This document shows positions 13,460 to 21,062 of a stretch of DNA of 25,926 nt, in pieces. The first letter of the stretch is position 1, and each line of letters opens with the position of its first letter. The stretch is taken from contig CABUUB010000024.1 of NCBI GenBank assembly GCA_902494625.1, forward strand, positions 1-25,926, in the 5' to 3' direction. The position numbers were made by a program, and so were the translations under genes. This DNA comes from an uncultured Collinsella sp. Its GTDB lineage: Bacteria; Actinomycetota; Coriobacteriia; Coriobacteriales; Coriobacteriaceae. The notes under the pieces were generated by a model that was given only the letters and a program-made list of their open reading frames with translations, ran no database searches and was not told where the DNA came from.

Positions 13460-14044
13460 ATGATTGATAGAAAGCAGTTCTTAGGTCTGATGGCGGGGGC
13501 TCCTATTTTGATGCGAGCCGGGATGGCAGAAGCCGTGGAGTTGCCGGACGCTCAGAAGCGATTGACGCTCGTGGTCGACACGGTGGTCAGAGATGAAAAT
13601 GGCAATGAAAAAACGCGAACAAGAAGCAGAGAGACTATTTTCACGCCAGAGAGCAAAACTGTGTCTGCCGACGCTATGGCCGGTGATGTCATAACAATCC
13701 AGAGGGAATCAGATGAAACGTTGCCGCTGCTTGCCAAGATTGAGCTCACAGTCGCTTATTATAACGATAAAACAGAAATTGAGATTCGTTCCGGAAAGTA
13801 CTCGATAGTCCAAATCGATCCGCTTGTGATGTATGCAAACGCTTGGTACGCGCTCATGCAGAAGGATAAATACGTGATGAATAACTTCACGGAAAGCGAA
13901 GCATCATATGAAACGGGGTGGGAGCCAACGCCATACGACGCGGAGAAAGATAAGTGGACGTGCGGATCAGGCATGGGCGCGACGATTACGGACTTCATTA
14001 ACGATTCAACATATAGCTTTGCTATCGACTGTTATATCGAATAG
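13460..14044 (+). CDS. Exported protein of unknown function, third gene of the peptidase operon
   Basis: A 194-residue protein whose start has a signal-like segment (RKQFLGLMAGAPILMRAG, MAEA). This resembles a Tat-type context, but the second Arg of a twin-arginine is missing. The mature part looks beta-rich (LTLVVDTVVRDENG, KIELTVAYYNDKTEIEI) with two cysteines near the end (WTCGSGMGA, AIDCYIE) that could form a disulphide outside the cell. The start at 13460 is 3 nt after the previous stop, with AAGGGGAA upstream, so translation is coupled. No family is recognised. An inhibitor, substrate or partner of the peptidase are the main ideas. A terminator at 14164 closes the operon. Confidence 0.72.
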   Translation: MIDRKQFLGLMAGAPILMRAGMAEAVELPDAQKRLTLVVDTVVRDENGNEKTRTRSRETIFTPESKTVSADAMAGDVITIQRESDETLPLLAKIELTVAYYNDKTEIEIRSGKYSIVQIDPLVMYANAWYALMQKDKYVMNNFTESEASYETGWEPTPYDAEKDKWTCGSGMGATITDFINDSTYSFAIDCYIE

Positions 14045-14163
14045 ACATGACGGCATAGAACGAATTGGCCTATAAGTATGTCATTACTTAAGCAAAGCTG
14101 AAATCTTGGCATCTAGTGCTCGGGACTGCCCAGCTTGGGGTACAACTCAACGTGAACAATGAT

Positions 14164-14190
14164 GGCCCGCCACGTGTTTGGCGGGCCTTT
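14164..14190 (+). terminator. Intrinsic terminator after the peptidase operon
   Basis: Perfect 9-bp stem GGCCCGCCA / TGGCGGGCC with a 6-nt loop, followed by TTTGGTTATTT. It stands between the low-GC operon and the HtrA gene. Confidence 0.7.
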
Positions 14191-14216
14191 GGTTATTTGA
14201 CGAAAGGATTGCAGCT

Positions 14217-15677
14217 ATGAGCGAGAACGATTCCCAGCGTCCCCAGGATGCGGGCCACGCCGGCGAGACTCAGCAGCAACCGCGCGTGCAGGTGGAGTCG
14301 ACGCCTGCCGACGGCAACATTCCCTACGTGCAGGCCTACGACACGCAGACCGGCAAGCCGCTGGGCGGCCAGCAGGTTGTAAACAAGCACACAGTGGTCA
14401 AGACCAAAACCAAAAAGCTGCCGATCTTTATTACGGCGCTCGCCGGCTGCGCCTGCGGAGCCCTGCTGGTCATTGCGCTCATTATGAGCGGTACGCTCAA
14501 TATCGGTGGCGGCAAGAATGCCGTGACGGCGGGCGCTTCGGGTTCGTCGACGCAAAAGATCACGATCGACTCCGAGGACACCACACTTGCTGAGGCCGTT
14601 TCTGCCAAGGCCTTGCCCTCCGTTGTTTCCATCACCGCCACTTCGAGCGGCAGCCAGAATGGCTCGCTTTCGCAGTCTGCCGACGAGTCGGATAGTTCGG
14701 GCAGTGTCGGTTCGGGCGTGGTGCTCGATACCGAGGGCCATATCCTCACCAACAACCATGTGGTCGATGGCTATGACCAGTACGTGGTGACCATGGACGA
14801 CGGCACCACCTACGAGGCCGAGTTCGTGGGCAACGACGCTTCGAGCGACCTGGCCGTCATCAAGCTCAAGGATGCCGACGCCTCCAAGCTCACGCCGATC
14901 GAGATCGGTGAGTCCTCCAAGCTCAACGTGGGCGAGTGGGTTATGGCGATCGGTTCGCCGTTCGGCAACGAGCAGTCTGTCTCCACGGGTATCGTCTCGG
15001 CGCTCTATCGCTCCACGGCCATGAGTTCTACCAGCGGTAACACCATCTATGCCAACATGATCCAGACCGATGCCGCCATCAACCCGGGCAACTCCGGCGG
15101 CGCGCTCGTCAACGACAATGGCGAGCTCGTGGGTATCAACTCGCTCATCGAGAGCTATTCGGGCTCCAGCTCGGGCGTGGGCTTTGCCATTCCGGTTAAC
15201 TACGCCAAGAACATTGCCGACCAGATTATCGACGGCAAGACGCCGGTGCATCCGTACATGGGCGCTACGCTTTCGAGCGTCAATGCGCTCAACGCCCGCA
15301 CCAACAAGCTGAGCACCGATAGCGGCGCGTATGTGGCGAGCGTCGTTGAGGATGGTCCTGCTGCCAAGGCCGGCATTCAGGAGGGCGACGTCATCACCAA
15401 GCTGGGCGATGACGAGATTACGAGCGCCGATGGCCTGATCATCGCACTGCGCAGCCACGAGGTGGGCGAGAAGGTTGAGATCACGCTCATGCGCGGCAAG
15501 GAAGAGAAGAAGGTCACCGTCGAGCTGGGCTCCGATGAGGAGCTACAGAACCAACAGCAGGACGACAGTTCGACCGACACCGGCAACGGCGGTATTACCG
15601 ACGAGCAGCTGCGCCAGTACCTGGAGGAGCTGCTAGGCCAGCAGGGCCAGGGTCAAGGCTACGGTCAGGGTTTCTAA
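14217..15677 (+). CDS. htrA: Membrane-anchored HtrA/DegP-family serine protease with PDZ domain
   Basis: A 486-residue envelope protease for misfolded exported proteins. A hydrophilic cytoplasmic N-terminus of about 65 residues is followed by one membrane segment (LPIFITALAGCACGALLVIA, about 69-91). Next is a trypsin-like domain with His181 (TNNHVVDG), Asp211 (SSDLAVIKL) and Ser293 (NPGNSGGALV), then one PDZ domain (VASVVEDGPAAKAGIQEGDV, LIIALRSHEVGEKV). The C-terminus is a Gln/Gly-rich tail (QGQGYGQGF). The ATG at 14217 follows AAAGGA by 8 nt; a longer frame from 14178 crosses the upstream terminator. GC returns to the level of the core genes. It lies between two groups of low-GC genes for exported proteins, which may be chance or may reflect shared envelope function. 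A terminator follows at 15704. Confidence 0.94.
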   Translation: MSENDSQRPQDAGHAGETQQQPRVQVESTPADGNIPYVQAYDTQTGKPLGGQQVVNKHTVVKTKTKKLPIFITALAGCACGALLVIALIMSGTLNIGGGKNAVTAGASGSSTQKITIDSEDTTLAEAVSAKALPSVVSITATSSGSQNGSLSQSADESDSSGSVGSGVVLDTEGHILTNNHVVDGYDQYVVTMDDGTTYEAEFVGNDASSDLAVIKLKDADASKLTPIEIGESSKLNVGEWVMAIGSPFGNEQSVSTGIVSALYRSTAMSSTSGNTIYANMIQTDAAINPGNSGGALVNDNGELVGINSLIESYSGSSSGVGFAIPVNYAKNIADQIIDGKTPVHPYMGATLSSVNALNARTNKLSTDSGAYVASVVEDGPAAKAGIQEGDVITKLGDDEITSADGLIIALRSHEVGEKVEITLMRGKEEKKVTVELGSDEELQNQQQDDSSTDTGNGGITDEQLRQYLEELLGQQGQGQGYGQGF

Positions 15678-15703
15678 CGAGCCGTATCGCACATACCGAT
15701 GCC

Positions 15704-15744
15704 AGAGGGGGCTGTTCCGCCAACGCGGGGCAGCCCCTCTTTTC
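15704..15744 (+). terminator. Intrinsic terminator after htrA
   Basis: Stem AGAGGGGGCTG / CAGCCCCTCT with one bulged G and a loop of about 16 nt, then TTTTCC. It lies 26 nt after the htrA stop and faces the convergent XRE gene. Confidence 0.8.
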
Positions 15745-15776
15745 CTATTGATCCGTTGGGGACAGAGGAAAACGGA

Positions 15777-16037
15777 TCAGTTTGGTTGGTCGTCGTCGCG
15801 GGGCAGGCTTCCAAATGCCTCGATGTATTCTTCATCCGACATCCAGTCGATGATGTCGCCAGGTTTGCAGTGAAGTGCCTCGCACATCGCGGTCAACGTC
15901 GAAAAGCGAATGCCCTTGAGCCGCCCCGTTTTAATGCGCGAAACGTTAACGGGCGAGATGCCGATAATGTCGGCAAGTTCTTGAGAGGACATTTTGCGAT
16001 CCGCCATGACGCGATCGAGTCTCATGACGATTGGCAT
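15777..16037 (-). CDS. Small XRE/Cro-type regulator (YozG-like)
   Basis: An 86-residue DNA-binding protein that is almost entirely a helix-turn-helix domain: SSQELADIIGISPVNVSRIKTG, then FSTLTAMCEALHCKPGDI. This compact form is the YozG-like group commonly encoded beside DUF2975 membrane proteins, as here. The ATG at 16037 has GGAGGG 5 nt upstream. It begins 12 nt after the DUF2975 gene stops, so the two are one operon. It probably regulates its own operon and perhaps the exported-protein genes upstream. No operator was firmly identified; a small dyad (ATATTG / CAATAT) near 17470-17490 is a candidate. Confidence 0.87.
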   Translation of the reverse strand: MPIVMRLDRVMADRKMSSQELADIIGISPVNVSRIKTGRLKGIRFSTLTAMCEALHCKPGDIIDWMSDEEYIEAFGSLPRDDDQPN

Positions 16038-16049
16038 GCTGCCCTCCTT

Positions 16050-16571
16050 CTAAATAATGGCGTCAACGTCCGACTGCAAGAGTCGCCCGTACTCAAAGAT
16101 AGCCGAAAGGGACAGGGCAAACAAAGCGAGAACGAGTGTCCAGGCGTTAAAACCAAAGATTCCAATCGCGCTCGTGTTGACGTCGTTGGGGAGTTGAACG
16201 GCACACAGGCTGTCGAAGACAATCGAGACAATTGAAGAAATGAGCAGCAGAAGCCCTACAACCAGAAAACGCCGGCATTGTTTTCGCGTGAATATCGACT
16301 GAGTGCTGACGACGTCAAGGCAGAAGTTCAAGTAGACAACCAGGCATGCGATTGAAAGCGCCAGGGCCAAAACGTCGCGGATGGCGAGCGCGGTAAGGAC
16401 GGCGCTCGGAATGGACTCACCGTTAATATAGAAGGGAGTGGGTGCAAAGAGAACCTTCCGCGCCTCGTTGGCAACGCTGAATGCTGAGAAGGCCGCCATG
16501 ATTGCTGCGACAGACAAAGTGGCGAGCAACATCACACTGCTAAAACGGCATCGTTTATCTGAGCTTTCCAT
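16050..16571 (-). CDS. DUF2975-type integral membrane protein
   Basis: A 173-residue protein with four hydrophobic segments: about residues 12-35 (VMLLATLSVAAIMAAFSAF), 60-85 (LTALAIRDVLALALSIACLV), 103-125 (FLVVGLLLLISSIVSIVF) and 140-160 (WTLVLALFALSLSAIF). The SIFTRKQCRRF loop and the EYGRLLQSDVDAII ending are typical of DUF2975. The family has no established biochemical role; its usual partner is a small XRE protein, encoded next here. The ATG at 16571 is preferred, with GGGG about 8 nt upstream; a TTG four codons earlier would overlap that site. The terminator of the preceding gene ends right at this gene's ribosome-binding region, so readthrough or a separate promoter must be involved. 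Confidence 0.82.
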   Translation of the reverse strand: MESSDKRCRFSSVMLLATLSVAAIMAAFSAFSVANEARKVLFAPTPFYINGESIPSAVLTALAIRDVLALALSIACLVVYLNFCLDVVSTQSIFTRKQCRRFLVVGLLLLISSIVSIVFDSLCAVQLPNDVNTSAIGIFGFNAWTLVLALFALSLSAIFEYGRLLQSDVDAII

Positions 16572-16581
16572 AATTAACCCC

Positions 16582-16607
16582 AAAAAGGCTGCGGCAATGC
16601 CGCAGCC
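16582..16607 (-). terminator. Intrinsic terminator of the 16616-16984 gene
   Basis: Perfect 9-bp stem GGCTGCGGC / GCCGCAGCC with a 3-nt loop. On the minus strand it is followed by TTTTT. It lies 8 nt after the upstream gene's stop and directly before the DUF2975 ribosome-binding site, so it could act as an attenuator for the downstream pair. Confidence 0.85.
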
Positions 16608-16615
16608 AAAAAATC

Positions 16616-16984
16616 CTAAGCATAGATGGTTCTTGCTTCAGAATGCCAACTGCCGTTGTAATAGTAAGTAACAGTTACGACGACGCTTCCGTTGCTGAGT
16701 CCGTATCTATGAGTCCAGCTGATGTTGCTAACTCGAGAATTGGAGGTCCAGTTCTTTATGGATTTGATGCCTGTTATCGTTCCATAGGTATCGTTAACGG
16801 TGTAAGTAACATGGAGCCTGACGCCGTTCGAATAGGCGAGGGTGGTTTCGGCGGTGTAGATTGAACGACTTTCGGCAACTGGCGAAATGATAGAGGAATG
16901 GGTTTCTGCTGCGAAGGCGGGCTGCGCGGTCATGCACGATAACCCAACAAGGCAGACGGCGAGTAAATAAGCAACCTTTTTCAT
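16616..16984 (-). CDS. Small secreted protein of unknown function
   Basis: A 122-residue protein with a clear signal peptide (MKKVAYLLAVCLVGLSCM, then TAQPAFAAE, with cleavage after AFA or FAA). The mature part of about 95 residues is rich in Thr, Ser, Tyr and Trp and looks beta-stranded (GVRLHVTYTVNDTYGTITG, NISWTHRYG, VVVTVTYYYNGSWHSE). Two ATG codons are adjacent; the second, at 16984, has GGAG at a better 6-nt distance. I do not recognise a family. It lies downstream of another exported protein gene and upstream of a DUF2975/XRE pair, with low GC. A surface, adhesin-like or bacteriocin-like role are all guesses. Confidence 0.75.
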   Translation of the reverse strand: MKKVAYLLAVCLVGLSCMTAQPAFAAETHSSIISPVAESRSIYTAETTLAYSNGVRLHVTYTVNDTYGTITGIKSIKNWTSNSRVSNISWTHRYGLSNGSVVVTVTYYYNGSWHSEARTIYA

Positions 16985-17038
16985 CATTGGCTCCTAACTA
17001 TCTGGTGATTATTTTTTAAACTCCTTTCTGACATCGAG

Positions 17039-17440
17039 CTATTCTTTTTGCGTAATCATGATGGCTGTTGGCGTTATGAGGGCGGGCAGCTTTGTTGGAT
17101 CGGAATCGCTGCTGGTGTTGACGGTGCAGGTTACGTCAACGTAGACGCCTTCTTTGATGGCTCCGACTTCTGCCTTCTTACCATCCTGATCCTTGATGGG
17201 GATGGTCGAATCGACTTTGAAGTTGAGGTGCAGTGGTGCGGACTGGAATTGCTCGCTTGCGATCACGAAGCGACCTTCACTCGCCCCGCTGGCGGAAGGG
17301 TGATAAACAGCAACGACTTCACCCCGCAAGGAAAGTTCCTTCGAAAAGGGGATGTCCTTCCAGAAAAAGCCGAGCAAAGCGGCTGCTATAAGGACAAGGG
17401 GGACGAGGATGGCTAGGAAGCGTTTGGACTGATTCTTCAT
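17039..17440 (-). CDS. Membrane-anchored protein with an extracytoplasmic beta-rich domain
   Basis: A 133-residue protein. A basic start (MKNQSKR) precedes one transmembrane segment (FLAILVPLVLIAAALLGFFW). A probable OB-like or other beta domain follows (LSLRGEVVAVYHPSASG, GRFVIASEQF, VYVDVTCTV, ITPTAIMITQ). ATG 17440 has GAGG about 9 nt upstream; a GTG at 17449 is an alternative. It is the first gene of a minus-strand group running to the XRE gene, with a promoter-like pair directly upstream. No family is recognised. It resembles in layout, not obviously in sequence, the protein of 13100-13456. Confidence 0.75.
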   Translation of the reverse strand: MKNQSKRFLAILVPLVLIAAALLGFFWKDIPFSKELSLRGEVVAVYHPSASGASEGRFVIASEQFQSAPLHLNFKVDSTIPIKDQDGKKAEVGAIKEGVYVDVTCTVNTSSDSDPTKLPALITPTAIMITQKE

Positions 17441-17458
17441 TTCATTCACCTCACGTTG

Positions 17459-17486
17459 ATAATACCAAAATATATTGCAAACACAA
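17459..17486 (-). promoter_or_regulatory. Promoter of the minus-strand exported-protein/DUF2975 group
   Basis: On the minus strand TTGTGT (17481-17486), a 16-bp spacer and TATTAT (17459-17464) form a reasonable sigma-70-like promoter in very AT-rich DNA (17455-17520). A dyad ATATTG / CAATAT overlaps the spacer and could be an operator. Confidence 0.5.
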
Positions 17487-17557
17487 TATAAAATATTAAC
17501 TGCAATGAATTGAGTTACATAAAGGAGCGTATGAAGTTGCTCGATTCTGGGTGAGCC

Positions 17558-17761
17558 TGGACAGCTAGTTCAGATACGTATAAATCTGGGGCAGCTTGGG
17601 ATGCGTTTTGAGCAATTTTTTAATTGGGATGGGGCTCGAATGGGTGTTTGGGAGGGAGAGCGGGACGTTTACATGGTCTCAGGGAGCCCAAATTAGTTGA
17701 AGCAGGGGTGTTCGTGCCTGATCCAGCTCTAGGATTTATGCATATCTGAACTAATTGTCCA
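17558..17761. repeat. About 204-bp element with 29-bp imperfect terminal inverted repeats
   Basis: Arms 17558-17586 and 17733-17761 match at 25 of 29 positions, sharing TGGACA, TAGTTCAGATA and ATAAATC; all four differences are transitions. The 146 bp between have no convincing coding sequence. The rest of the gap between the minus-strand group and ligA (17487-17557, 17762-17806) shows nothing else recognisable. It resembles a small non-autonomous mobile element, but no target-site duplication was seen. Confidence 0.7.
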
Positions 17762-17806
17762 CCTCGGTCCGGCCGCTGCCGATTCGGTGCGGTTCGAAAG
17801 GGCGAT

Positions 17807-17834
17807 TTGGCTCCATCGCGACCGGTGGTACTCT
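17807..17834 (+). promoter_or_regulatory. Possible ligA promoter
   Basis: TTGGCT (17807-17812), a 16-bp spacer and TACTCT (17829-17834), ending 35 nt before the ligA ATG. Both hexamers depart from consensus. Confidence 0.35.
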
Positions 17835-17869
17835 TGTATCCGTTTGAAATCGAGCGAAGGAGTGCCGCT

Positions 17870-20098
17870 ATGGAGCAATCGAGCCTGTTTGGTGACGGTG
17901 TGGACATCGATACCGAAACGCCCGCGAGCACGGATGCTGTCGCACCGACCGACGCCCGTGCCCAGGCGGCAACGCGCGCGGCCGAGCTGCGCCACGAGCT
18001 CGATTACCACGCCTATCGCTACTACATGCTCGACGCGCCCGAGATTACGGACGCCGCCTTTGACAAAATGCTCGTTGAGCTGCAGGAAATCGAGGCCACC
18101 CACCCCGACCTGGTGACGCCCGACAGCTATACCCAGCGCGTGGGCGGCTACGTGAGCGAGCAGTTTACGCCGGTCACGCACATGGCGCGCATGTATTCCA
18201 TGGACGATGCCATGGATCTGGACGAACTCGACGCGTGGCTCCAGCGCACCGAGGATGCGCTCGGTGCTGGTAGCGTCACCTATACCTGCGAGCTTAAGAT
18301 CGACGGTCTGGGCGTGGCCCTTACCTACCAAAACGGAACCTTCGTACGCGCGGCCACACGTGGCGATGGCATCACGGGCGAGGACGTGTCGCTCAACGTC
18401 CGTACCATCAAGGATGTGCCCATGCATCTGTCCGAGGCGGCGCTTGTCCACATGGGCGCCGACCGTGAGCGTACCATCGAGGTGCGCGGCGAGGTCTATA
18501 TGCCCAAGGGCAGCTTTGTTCGTCTGAATGAAGAGGCCGATGCCGAGGGCCGCGACCCCTTCGCTAACCCGCGCAACGCCGCCGCCGGCAGCCTGCGCCA
18601 AAAGGATCCCAAGGTCACGTCACGCCGCGACCTGGCCACCTTTATCTACGCCATCGCCGATACCGACCCGCTGCACGTCCACAGCCAGCGCGAGTTTCTG
18701 GACTGGCTGCGTAGCGCCGGCTTTAGCGTCAACCCCAACGTGGCTCGTTGCGCCATGCCGGCCGAGGTCCACGAGTTCTGCGCCCAGGCGCTTGAGCACC
18801 GCGGTGACTTGGACTACGACATCGACGGCGTGGTTGTAAAGGTCGACAGCTTCCAGCAGCAGCTCGACCTGGGCTTTACCGCCCGCGCGCCGCGCTGGGC
18901 CATTGCCTTTAAGTTCCCGCCCGAGGAAAAGCAGACGGTGCTTCGCGAAATACGCATCCAGGTGGGCCGCACCGGTGTGCTCACGCCGGTCGCCGAGTTC
19001 GACCCGGTGACGGTTGCCGGCTCCACCATCGCGCGCGCCACGCTGCATAACATCGATGAGATCCGTCGCAAAAACGTGCGCGAGGGCGATACCATCATCG
19101 TGCACAAGGCAGGCGACGTAATCCCTGAGGTCGTGGGCCCGGTGCTCGACAAGCGCCCGGCCGATTCGGTCGACTGGCACATGCCCGAGGTCTGCCCCGT
19201 GTGCGGCAGCCCCGTGGTCCACGAGGATGGCGAGGTCGCTTACCGCTGCGTCTCCATCGACTGCCCCGCGCAGCTCAAGGAGCGCCTGCTCCACTGGGTG
19301 AGCCGTGGCTGCATGGACGTCGACGGCCTGGGCGACGAGATCGTCGACAAGATGATCGCCGCCGACCTGATCCACGATGTCGCAGACTTCTACCAGCTCA
19401 CGGTCGATGACATTGCCGGCCTGGACACGGGCCGCGTGTACGCCAGCTCCAACAGCAAAAAGGGCGTCAAGAAAGGCGATCCCATTCCGGTGGGCTTCAA
19501 GACGGCCGAGAAAATCATCGCCGAGCTCAACAAGTCCAAGAGCCAGCCGCTCGGTCGTGTGCTGTTTGCCCTGGGCATCCGCCACGTGGGCAAGAGTGTG
19601 GGCGAGGTCATCGCCGAGCGATTCCTGTCGATTGACAAGCTCGTCTTGGCGAGTGAAGAGGACATCGCCGAGTGCGAGGGCATCGGTCCTAAGATTGCGG
19701 CGAGCGTCAAGCAGTTCCTGGCCGTGCCCGAGAACCTTGCCGTGCTGGAGCGCCTGCGCCAGGCGGGCCTGTCGCTCGAGGTCGATTTGAGCGCCACGCA
19801 CGCGCAAGCCGCAGCCGACGCTGGCGTGGCAGGCGAGCTCGCCGACGCACAGCCGCTTGCGGGTCTGACCTTCGTGCTCACCGGTACGCTCGTCAACCGC
19901 ACGCGCGATGAGGCGGGCGCGGCGCTCAAGGTGCTCGGCGCCAAGGTTTCGGGCAGTGTGTCGAAGAAGACGAGCTATCTGGTCGCCGGCCCCAAGGCAG
20001 GCTCCAAGCTCACCAAGGCCGAGCAGCTGGGTGTACCCGTGCTGGACGAGGATGCGCTCGAGCAGATCCTGGCGACTGGTCAGGTGCCCCAGGCTTAG
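17870..20098 (+). CDS. ligA: NAD-dependent DNA ligase
   Basis: A 742-residue essential ligase that seals nicks in replication and repair using NAD+. All domains are visible in order: domain Ia (ELRHELDYHAYRYYMLDAPE); the nucleotidyltransferase domain with the AMP-accepting lysine (Lys143 in CELKIDGLG), RGEVYMPKG and RNAAAGSLRQKDP; the OB domain (GRTGVLTPVAEFDPV); a four-cysteine zinc finger (CPVCGSP ... CVSIDCPAQ); helix-hairpin-helix repeats (GIRHVGKSVGEVIAERF, CEGIGPKIAASV); and a C-terminal BRCT domain (LAGLTFVLTGTLVNRTRDEA). About 35 extra residues precede domain Ia, rich in Ala, Thr and Asp. The ATG at 17870 has AAGGAG 7 nt upstream. It is monocistronic, with a shared terminator at 20118-20165. 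Confidence 0.98.
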   Translation: MEQSSLFGDGVDIDTETPASTDAVAPTDARAQAATRAAELRHELDYHAYRYYMLDAPEITDAAFDKMLVELQEIEATHPDLVTPDSYTQRVGGYVSEQFTPVTHMARMYSMDDAMDLDELDAWLQRTEDALGAGSVTYTCELKIDGLGVALTYQNGTFVRAATRGDGITGEDVSLNVRTIKDVPMHLSEAALVHMGADRERTIEVRGEVYMPKGSFVRLNEEADAEGRDPFANPRNAAAGSLRQKDPKVTSRRDLATFIYAIADTDPLHVHSQREFLDWLRSAGFSVNPNVARCAMPAEVHEFCAQALEHRGDLDYDIDGVVVKVDSFQQQLDLGFTARAPRWAIAFKFPPEEKQTVLREIRIQVGRTGVLTPVAEFDPVTVAGSTIARATLHNIDEIRRKNVREGDTIIVHKAGDVIPEVVGPVLDKRPADSVDWHMPEVCPVCGSPVVHEDGEVAYRCVSIDCPAQLKERLLHWVSRGCMDVDGLGDEIVDKMIAADLIHDVADFYQLTVDDIAGLDTGRVYASSNSKKGVKKGDPIPVGFKTAEKIIAELNKSKSQPLGRVLFALGIRHVGKSVGEVIAERFLSIDKLVLASEEDIAECEGIGPKIAASVKQFLAVPENLAVLERLRQAGLSLEVDLSATHAQAAADAGVAGELADAQPLAGLTFVLTGTLVNRTRDEAGAALKVLGAKVSGSVSKKTSYLVAGPKAGSKLTKAEQLGVPVLDEDALEQILATGQVPQA

Positions 20099-20117
20099 CG
20101 CATTGATAGCCTAATTG

Positions 20118-20165
20118 AAGAACCGCCCGGGAAGCATGATTGAACTGCCTTCCGGGCGGTTCTTA
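20118..20165. terminator. Bidirectional terminator between ligA and the MerR gene
   Basis: A stem of about 16 bp (AAGAACCGCCCGG side, one bulged G) with a loop of about 15 nt. It is flanked by A-rich and T-rich ends, so it can work both ways. It overlaps the stop codon of the convergent MerR gene at 20163. Confidence 0.85.
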
Positions 20166-21011
20166 TTTGGACGGGGCAACGGGTACTGCGATCTGCGTCA
20201 CATAGGTCGCGGGATCGTCGCTGATGATGTCGTCGATCAGGGCAATCTCGCGCGATGGACCGGCGGGCGTCAGGTTATGTTCGCGAATATAGCCGAGCAG
20301 CTGCTCATAGCGCGGGCCCGCTTGCCCGTGCGTGCCGCGGAAGCTTATGGTCAGGCAGCGCGCGGCGGGTCGTGTCTCGACGTCGCCCAAGTACTCATCG
20401 GTGTCATCGAGCAGCAGAAAGACCTCGTCGTAGCCGTCAAAGTCACCGGCTGCGAGACGCTTGACGCTGATCCCAACGCCCAAGTTGCCCAGAAAGACAA
20501 AGGTCTCGTGCTGGCCCTTCTGCAGCTGACGAATCTGCCACTCCAGCGCATAGGCGTCGGTAGGGTTGACGCGTTCGCGCAATACGGCACAGCGAAGCTC
20601 GGGCGCATCGATTGTGCAAATGGTATCGAGCTCGGTGTTCAAGGCATCGTGCAGCAGCGCAAGTCGGTTATCGATCTTGCGCGACACGCGCTCCAGCTCG
20701 CGGCGCTTGCGCTCGATGAGCTCCTGCTGCTGAGCCAGCTGTCGCTGCATGAGGTCCACATCGCGCGTGGTCACAAACTCGCGGATTTGTGCGAGCGGCA
20801 AGTCGAGAACGCGCAGGTGGCTGATGGTGTTGAGGGTGGAGAGCTGCCGAGATCCGTAGTAGCGGTATCCACTTGTCGAATCGATGTGCGCCGGGTCCAG
20901 CAATCCCATCTGCTCGTAATGGCGCAACGTGCCCACACTCAGGTTGAACAAGCGCGCCACCTCGCCAATGCGGAGCAGGCCCTCGGTATGTTCAGTTGGC
21001 GAGTCGGTCAT
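20163..21011 (-). CDS. MerR-family regulator with GyrI-like effector domain
   Basis: A 282-residue activator of the BmrR type. The N-terminal MerR domain is clear (LRIGEVARLFNLSVGTLRHY, QMGLLDPAHID, GYRYYGSRQL) and is followed by a long dimerisation helix (LMQRQLAQQQELIERKRREL). The C-terminal about 150 residues look like a GyrI/SOUL-type small-molecule binding domain, as in multidrug-sensing regulators. The ATG at 21011 has AAAGGAG about 8 nt upstream. It follows the MATE transporter gene by 51 nt on the same strand, and the shared promoter has a MerR-type 19-bp spacer and dyad, so it very probably controls that exporter and itself. The ligand is unknown. Confidence 0.9.
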   Translation of the reverse strand: MTDSPTEHTEGLLRIGEVARLFNLSVGTLRHYEQMGLLDPAHIDSTSGYRYYGSRQLSTLNTISHLRVLDLPLAQIREFVTTRDVDLMQRQLAQQQELIERKRRELERVSRKIDNRLALLHDALNTELDTICTIDAPELRCAVLRERVNPTDAYALEWQIRQLQKGQHETFVFLGNLGVGISVKRLAAGDFDGYDEVFLLLDDTDEYLGDVETRPAARCLTISFRGTHGQAGPRYEQLLGYIREHNLTPAGPSREIALIDDIISDDPATYVTQIAVPVAPSK

Positions 21012-21062
21012 AGGACCGCTCCTTTCGATAAAAAGCAGGGGAGGGGAGCCAGACTCGCCTCG

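Noticed and set aside
13460..13540. Twin-arginine signal peptide in the third peptidase-operon protein.
   Set aside because: The motif reads DRKQFLG, with one Arg replaced by Asp, so a Tat signal cannot be claimed.
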